64,000 nucleotides of DNA from Siphonodentalium dalli. Taxonomy: Eukaryota > Mollusca > Scaphopoda > Gadilida > Siphonodentaliidae. The stretch is taken from the NCBI GenBank assembly GCA_032622095.1, contig CP136068.1:131015989-131079988 (forward strand), in the 5' to 3' direction. Positions 58,799-64,000 of this stretch are shown here, piece after piece. The position numbers and the translations under genes were made by a program. The notes under the pieces were generated by a model. The model ran no database searches and was not told the DNA's origin. It saw nothing but the letters and a program-made list of their open reading frames with translations. The stretch's first letter is position 1, and each line of letters begins with the position of its first letter.

Positions 58799-61093
58799 CT
58801 AACTTTTCAAGACAATTCTGTAGACCTTGTCAGTTTCTGACAACACTAAATCGTCGGCAAATAAAAGATGACTGAGCGGACGATTATTAAGGAATATTGG
58901 ATCGCAGCCGGATACATCAAGTGAACATTTTATGTCATCAATGAATATTTTGAACAGCGTAGGCGACAATGAAAATCCTTGTTTAATTCCAATCGTGGAC
59001 AGATGCGGTGGTCCAATTCCTGCACCCGTCTTTACTTGAATATAACTGGATTGATACATGGACTGTATTATTTGATTTATTTTACCCTGAATACCATTGC
59101 TATGCAACTTTTGAAACATCAACGACCTATCTACTAAATCGAAAGGTTTTTGAAAATCGATAAATGCAGCATAAATTGGCTTCTTCTTCTGTTTATATTT
59201 ATTTATATAAGTCTTTAAAACATAAGCGCTGTCAACCGTACTCCGATTCTTTCTAAAACCAAACTGATTGTCACTGATGAGACCATGTCTTTCTAAATAG
59301 TCGTTTATTCGGTTATTTATAACTTTGTTGAAAAGTTTCCCTAGACCATTACTGAGCGCAATTGGTCGATAGTTATTTGGGTCCTGTCTATCTCCCTTTT
59401 TATAAAGCGTCTTAATGAATGACACATTCCAGCTGTCTGGATAATGACCAGAGTTTAATACCTGGTTAAATAATTTTACTACTTCGTCTATTGTCGCGGG
59501 AACAACAACTTTAAGCAATTCATTCGAGAAATTTCCATATCCAGGTGATTTTCTGTTTTTAAGTAGTTTAACGCAATTAATTATTTCACTGGCTTCGATA
59601 TCACTTTCATCAATTTTTGTTGTTTTGTAATTCGTATATATTTTCTTATTTGCAGAAACATTATCTGGGCAGAGTATCTTTTTGAAAAAGTCCACACTTT
59701 CGTCTGGATGCAAGTAATTTGTTTCATCACGTTTATTTCTAAATTCTGTTATCAATCGCCAATACTCGGAAGGGTCTGTACCCTCCATTTTGTCTAGTGA
59801 TTCTGCTAACCCCTGGAAGTACATTTTTGATTTGTTCGTTGTTTCTTTCTTATATGCTTTTTTGGATGAGAAAAAATTACTCCTAACTGTTGCATCGGTT
59901 GGGTTTTGCTTCATTTCACGACACGCATTTGTCATTTCACGTTTTAATTGCTTGCATCCCTCATCAAACCATTTCCTTTTCTTTTGCTGTCGTTTAAACT
60001 TATTATTTTTAATTTGGGCAGCTTTAGTGTTGATAGATGTTAAAATATTTTCATAATGCCCAATTGCACATTCTGTTCCGTTGCGATTATGTCCATAATT
60101 AGTCAATCTGAATTGTAAGAGTCGCTTTTTAATATCGCGATCATTGATCGCTTCTGAAGCTTTTGAATTGCTGTCTGAGGTCCATTTAATGGCAACTTCC
60201 GGTTCGCTATATTTATATTTGAATTGACATGTATTTAATGTATTCACGTTTCCTTTGAGCTTAATGTGCATTGTTAATTGGCAATGGTCAGAGTATTCAT
60301 TAAGTTGCTTCGCGCAAAAGTAACTTACATCAGACAGATATCTTTCAGACACGAGAATATAATCTACTAAACTTGCCCCGTTATAATGGTAAGAGGTGTA
60401 GTTTCCCAAACAATCACCAGATTTACGACCATTAAGTATTCTAATTGAAGTGGATTTACATAACTTGAGAAGTTGTATCCCAAAGGAGTTTACATGTCTG
60501 TCTAAACTGTTTCTGTCTTTAACACAATCCAAAACATAACTATCCGGAAGAGAAATATATTTATCATCATCTTGCTTGACATAATCCGGTCTCCCACTTG
60601 TTCGAGAGTTAAAATCTCCGCCCATGATTATTACTGATCTATCGCCATATTTGCGAAGTTCTATTTCGACATCTCGAAAAATCAAGTCATAACTTTTTCG
60701 ATTTTTCCAATAAGTCGATGATTGGGGCGGAATATAAATTGAAACAAAGACAAAGCTACAATTTTGATGGAAAATTTCGCCTTCAAATTCGACAAACAGT
60801 GCAACATCTTCAATATGAGTTACATTTTTAACCGATCTTCCGTATTTTGTCCGATGGTAGAATGCGATTCCACCTCTCTCGTTTTCTTGAGAACTTCTAC
60901 ATAAGTCATTACAAGTATAGCCAGGTAAATTAATTTGTGTCGAATCGTTGTGCCAGGTCTCAGATAAAGTTATGAAATCGTAACGTTCTATTAGTCTACG
61001 GAAATCTGGGTCATCGATCTTGTTTACAAGCCCTTGGGCATTCCATGTTGTGTAACATAAAGTCACATCATTGGGTTGATTTGAATATGTCAT
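58799..61093 (-). CDS. LINE ORF2: AP endonuclease and reverse transcriptase (N-terminal 764 codons)
   Basis: The protein nicks target DNA and copies the LINE RNA at the nick. The endonuclease (residues 12-280) shows WNAQG (17-21), E45 in LSETW, GGDFN (158-162), SLVDY (241-245) and SDH (268-270), the usual catalytic and metal-binding set. The reverse transcriptase (about 505-764) shows YRPIALSN (575-582), FIDFQKPFD with D646, GIKQGFSLSP (702-711) and FADD with D747 and D748. The usual SPG.DG motif reads SPGYGNF (516-522), so its aspartate is missing. The frame ends soon after FADD because of a frameshift near 58840. ATG at 61093 precedes the endonuclease by about a dozen residues and is plausible. 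Expressed, it would be a truncated, probably inactive enzyme. Confidence 0.93.
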   Translation of the reverse strand: MTYSNQPNDVTLCYTTWNAQGLVNKIDDPDFRRLIERYDFITLSETWHNDSTQINLPGYTCNDLCRSSQENERGGIAFYHRTKYGRSVKNVTHIEDVALFVEFEGEIFHQNCSFVFVSIYIPPQSSTYWKNRKSYDLIFRDVEIELRKYGDRSVIIMGGDFNSRTSGRPDYVKQDDDKYISLPDSYVLDCVKDRNSLDRHVNSFGIQLLKLCKSTSIRILNGRKSGDCLGNYTSYHYNGASLVDYILVSERYLSDVSYFCAKQLNEYSDHCQLTMHIKLKGNVNTLNTCQFKYKYSEPEVAIKWTSDSNSKASEAINDRDIKKRLLQFRLTNYGHNRNGTECAIGHYENILTSINTKAAQIKNNKFKRQQKKRKWFDEGCKQLKREMTNACREMKQNPTDATVRSNFFSSKKAYKKETTNKSKMYFQGLAESLDKMEGTDPSEYWRLITEFRNKRDETNYLHPDESVDFFKKILCPDNVSANKKIYTNYKTTKIDESDIEASEIINCVKLLKNRKSPGYGNFSNELLKVVVPATIDEVVKLFNQVLNSGHYPDSWNVSFIKTLYKKGDRQDPNNYRPIALSNGLGKLFNKVINNRINDYLERHGLISDNQFGFRKNRSTVDSAYVLKTYINKYKQKKKPIYAAFIDFQKPFDLVDRSLMFQKLHSNGIQGKINQIIQSMYQSSYIQVKTGAGIGPPHLSTIGIKQGFSLSPTLFKIFIDDIKCSLDVSGCDPIFLNNRPLSHLLFADDLVLSETDKVYRIVLKS

Positions 61094-61403
61094 TAATGTA
61101 AAGATTTTTCACAATAGGAAATATGTATGAACCGGGGGTCATCGGAGATAATAAGCAGTGATTATTAAACGTTATACGTACTGTCTCTGTCAAAAACGTT
61201 CATACATCTGTATTTTATACGGTGATATATCATTTCACTTTTTATAACGGAAGCTGAAATAAAAAAGTGATTTGTTGAATAATGCATATCTGAGCATATA
61301 ATATTAATATAGAGGGAATAATTTGTGCATAAATCAATTAGGCCACCACACGAACCAATCCCGACAGCTGCTGCTTCAAGAAAGAAATGTCTTTCCGCAA
61401 GGA

Positions 61404-61675
61404 CTACAACTGTGAGTCTCTTTGGTTATGTGTACCATATATATGTTCCATTCGAGTGTCTGCAAAACTTGGTTTCCTGTAACTATGCCATGATGAATCG
61501 TATTGCTGATGTTGCGTGTGACTGGCCATTCTCCGCTGCCTGGGTGTAAAACTTCGTTGGTAGCCGTAATTCTGCCTTTCCCGTGGTCTCACTATCTGAA
61601 TATCCTGCCAGTCCTTGTCAAGAATCTGATGTGAGTATTTAATACTCTTTGCAAGAACTTTGTTCCAATTATACT
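61404..61675 (-). pseudogene. LINE ORF1 basic tail, out of frame
   Basis: Around 61650-61675 the better reading of ORF1 moves to another frame, which stays open to 61404 and is rich in Arg, Gln and Tyr (PRERQNYGYQRS, TPRQRRMASHTQ). Such a basic tail after the esterase domain could bind RNA (inference). In the main frame a TAG at 61592-61594 ends ORF1 instead. Confidence 0.55.
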
Positions 61676-62935
61676 CGGATGCCAGTTATCGCGGTATAAT
61701 TCGCTGCGGACTTCTCTGTTCGAATTTACGAATTGCTTTGTATTGTCAATATAAGTATACCCACGTTGCAAGCATAAATCGTGATACCTTCGATTCGTAT
61801 GTTCTACCATGCGGTTAATTAAGTCGGAATGCTTGGTAGGGATAACAGAGGAGAAGCAAATCTCTGCTAGTGGTAGTTTTCTCTTTATTTCTGCACACAG
61901 GTCATCCAATTCTTTATCACTTGTCTCTATACGATGCCTACAACTGTTAATTCCGACATGGATGGTAACTTTACGTACATTATTGTACCTTGTCGTGTTG
62001 TCGTCCTCCAACCACCGCAGAAGACCTTTCAACCTTTTGCCGGGTCTAACAACACATTGTACTTCCTCGTTCCTAACAGACAGCTTATGAGGGATTAGGT
62101 TCCTTATAACAGAATCTCCGAGAATCAAATGCACTGAAGTTTCACTGACCACTTGCTCTCGTTCGGTGTCGACATCGTTTCCATTTTCGTACTTGCACAT
62201 TTCTTCTATTTCTTCCCCGTTTTCAAATGGAATTGACTCCAATGATAGACTCTGACCCTCAAAGCAACCGAATATGTTTGATGTAGTAATTTGGATATCA
62301 GAAATACAATTTAAACCATTTTCGATTTCCCGCGATGTTGCCGTGTCAGATTTTAATTCGTCGCCCCAAGAGCCACCAGTTTCATGCATTGAAGTAGATG
62401 AATCGTCTCCTCCAATAAGAAGTTTAATTTGAACATCGATCTTTTCCGACAATTGATCCTTCATACTGGTGACCATTTTCTTCAGTTTTATGTTTTCCGT
62501 TTTCAACCCATCAATGTCACTTTCTAGTTCCGAAATTTTATTTTTGAATTCTTCGGCTTGCTGGATGAGAAGGTTCTTAATGTCCGCTATTGCATCATTC
62601 GTATATTCGTGTTCCTCTCTCTGATCAAGTTTGTTTTCTTCAATTGTGATCTGCAATTCATCTACGGACGACTTCAATGTCGACGTTGAAATGTAGTCGC
62701 CTTTCGTGACACTACTGACTTTTTTCTTCAGTCCAAATCTAATGGGTCCCATAGAACGTTTTGGGGTATTGAATGTTACAGTTTTATTTGGATCCCATTC
62801 AATAGGTTGCAGATGTTTTCTACCCGTGTCATACACAAGTTTTAGCATGCACGTTGCTATTTCCTCTAAAGACCGGACATTTTCCTTTGACAAATATTTC
62901 ACTAAGAACATCCGCAATATTTCCAATATCCACAT
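61592..62935 (-). CDS. LINE ORF1: coiled coil plus SGNH/GDSL esterase domain
   Basis: 447 codons. Residues about 85-175 are a charged heptad-like region (for example ISELESDIDGLKTENIKLKK) that predicts a coiled coil, as in trimerising ORF1 proteins. Residues about 268-440 are an SGNH hydrolase domain: GDS with S275, GIN with N330, and D416/H419 in DNWHP. Esterase-type ORF1 is known from CR1-group LINEs, where it may act at membranes or bind the RNA complex. The true N-terminus is probably upstream in other frames (62972-63406), so ATG at 62935 is only the start of the open piece. The last about 20 residues may be frameshifted. Confidence 0.88.
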   Translation of the reverse strand: MWILEILRMFLVKYLSKENVRSLEEIATCMLKLVYDTGRKHLQPIEWDPNKTVTFNTPKRSMGPIRFGLKKKVSSVTKGDYISTSTLKSSVDELQITIEENKLDQREEHEYTNDAIADIKNLLIQQAEEFKNKISELESDIDGLKTENIKLKKMVTSMKDQLSEKIDVQIKLLIGGDDSSTSMHETGGSWGDELKSDTATSREIENGLNCISDIQITTSNIFGCFEGQSLSLESIPFENGEEIEEMCKYENGNDVDTEREQVVSETSVHLILGDSVIRNLIPHKLSVRNEEVQCVVRPGKRLKGLLRWLEDDNTTRYNNVRKVTIHVGINSCRHRIETSDKELDDLCAEIKRKLPLAEICFSSVIPTKHSDLINRMVEHTNRRYHDLCLQRGYTYIDNTKQFVNSNREVRSELYRDNWHPSIIGTKFLQRVLNTHIRFLTRTGRIFR

Positions 62936-62971
62936 TGAAGCCTAGTTGATAAATGTCGGGAAGCATATTTG

Positions 62972-63406
62972 TCAACCACCATGTAATATTTTGTTTAGGT
63001 CCCCCAGCATGATTTTATTCTGGATCCTAAATGCATGTATGGTAACTTTACACGATTTGGTTCTTGTCTGTGCATTCAATATGTCCTCCACTTCAACATT
63101 TTGATTGTCACAAACTATTCGCCATACAGCGCCGTTCTTTTCTTTTGACACCATCGTCCCAATATTTAGCTGTGAGTCCTTTCCTGTATGATTCAAATCT
63201 CATCGTATCCATTTCAAATGTTATGCATCTTCCCTTATTTTTCACCTCGACATTTTCAAAATGTCCAACCATTCCTTCTTGTTTTTCTTTACCACTTTGT
63301 CTATAATTAATGAATATCCCCTCACTTCTTGGTTATTGTTCGTTTCGACGTCCCTGTCTATATTCCCGAAGTCTTCTTTATCTCCCTTTAAATCGCTGGT
63401 TGCCAT
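62972..63406 (-). pseudogene. LINE ORF1 N-terminal pieces in different frames
   Basis: Two open pieces precede the main ORF1 frame. 63406-63242 starts at an ATG with MATSDLKGDKEDFGN and ends KKNKKEWLDILKMSR. 63196-62972 contains KVTIHAFRIQNKIML. Lysine-rich composition and position suggest they are the original N-terminal part of ORF1, broken by at least two frame changes. A short separate ORF cannot be excluded. Confidence 0.5.
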
Positions 63407-63559
63407 CTTGCCAATATCTCCGATGACCACGTCCAGTAAATAAATTAGAAATAAGTATACATATTTCGTATCACGACAATGGGTGATGAAATTCTCTTCC
63501 CGGAGAGCGATTTCGGTTTGCGTCCTGCACGTCACCATTGAATCTCGGAATTGCAGTCA

Positions 63560-63577
63560 TGACGTCATGTGACGTCA
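63560..63577 (-). promoter_or_regulatory. Two CRE-like octamers upstream of LINE ORF1
   Basis: TGACGTCA occurs at 63560-63567 and again at 63570-63577, about 155 bp upstream of the first ORF1 ATG (63406). TGACGTCA is the palindromic CREB/ATF site. Two adjacent copies in the 5' region suggest part of an internal LINE promoter (inference). Confidence 0.4.
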
Positions 63578-63600
63578 AATAATATTTTGGGCGAGACAAA

Positions 63601-64000
63601 TATGACGATTCACGCAAAGCGTTGTCTTTCGTTTCTTTTAAATCGTAAAGTAAGACGGGTATGCCGCATTGTTTTATACCATGGAAAATGAATGCAAATT
63701 GGCTATATTTTGATATATAACATAACGCTGCAAGTCGCATTATTTTTTATCACAGGCAGAAAAATCAACCCTCCCCCCTAAAGTTAAGATGCGCCATGCT
63801 GTGGTATAAGGCACACAGAACTCACGGTTACATGGCAATAGGCTTAATTAACATAACGGCCGTTGAAATTCTGCTAAAGAATGTAATAATATATAAGTTT
63901 CTCTCTACAAACTCGAACATTAAATTAGAAACAATATATAATGTACACCCACAGACCCTAAATTTTAAATAAATTTTAGAATTTTTCATAAAAATTTATA
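63601..64000. other. No gene seen
   Basis: Sequence beyond the LINE 5' region. The LINE boundary is not visible, so part of this may still be its 5' UTR. Confidence 0.3.

Larger units (their letters stand above)
57476..63600 (-). mobile_element. Nearly full-length CR1-like LINE, inactivated
   Basis: Minus-strand order: possible promoter region (to about 63600), ORF1 in pieces (63406 to about 61404), a spacer of about 310 bp, ORF2 (61093-57639, interrupted), a short 3' UTR and a tail of CTTAT-like repeats on the minus strand (57476-57495). ORF1 with esterase and ORF2 with AP endonuclease plus reverse transcriptase is the plan of CR1-group LINEs in the Jockey superfamily. Frameshifts in both ORFs make this copy non-autonomous. 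The 5' boundary is not defined. Confidence 0.85.

Noticed and set aside
58510-58875. 121-codon plus-strand open frame
   Set aside because: Antisense shadow of LINE ORF2.

Overview
The window looks like gene-poor DNA from an animal nuclear genome, probably a marine invertebrate (inference). It is AT-rich and full of transposable elements of typical animal families: CR1/L2-like LINEs, Helitron-like elements, hAT, piggyBac-like and Tc1/mariner-like MITEs, and long-terminal-inverted-repeat elements. It has no operons or ribosome binding sites. I recognise no host protein gene, tRNA or rRNA. The only convincing long coding regions belong to one LINE at the right end. Repeat families are named here only for cross-reference: R1 to R6, H1/H2 (Helitron-like), FB1 to FB3 (foldback-like), and P1 to P4 (hairpins).

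Layout. 1-801: one arm of a foldback-like element (FB1). 887-1474: an R1 element holding a mariner-like MITE. 2600-6390: several copies of a 450 bp terminal-inverted-repeat element (R3), one split by a 5'-truncated LINE (2699-3826). 6.6-10.5 kb: small MITEs and a broken reverse transcriptase. 10.4-13.1 kb: two 21 bp minisatellites. 14.2-17.2 kb: a 3.0 kb element with 0.57 kb inverted arms and a 5 bp target duplication.

18.8-31.8 kb is a stack of nested insertions that can be resolved from the sequence. An R5 repeat is split by a Helitron-like element (18945-30559) exactly between A and T. The Helitron's tandem repeats are split by a 9 kb inverted-repeat element (20077-29145), whose left arm is split by a hAT element (20290-21590) with a perfect 8 bp duplication. 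34.9-42.1 kb holds a 145 bp tandem array and a second Helitron-like copy split by FB2, a 4.8 kb foldback element with about 1.07 kb inverted arms and a satellite-like core.

42.7-47.2 kb has piggyBac-like MITEs and small palindromes. 47237-53623 is another R1 copy, split by a 6 kb insertion. That insertion is bounded by 450 bp direct repeats and contains a third foldback element (FB3), whose core lies in the opposite orientation to that of FB2. 57.5-63.6 kb is a nearly complete but frameshifted LINE on the minus strand: ORF1 has a coiled coil and an SGNH/GDSL esterase domain, and ORF2 has an AP endonuclease, a reverse transcriptase and a C-terminal zinc-knuckle-like motif.

Functionally, the only system present is retrotransposition by the LINE, now disabled in this copy. 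The other elements are non-autonomous and depend on enzymes encoded elsewhere. All alignments were made by eye, so boundaries marked approximate may be off by tens of bases.
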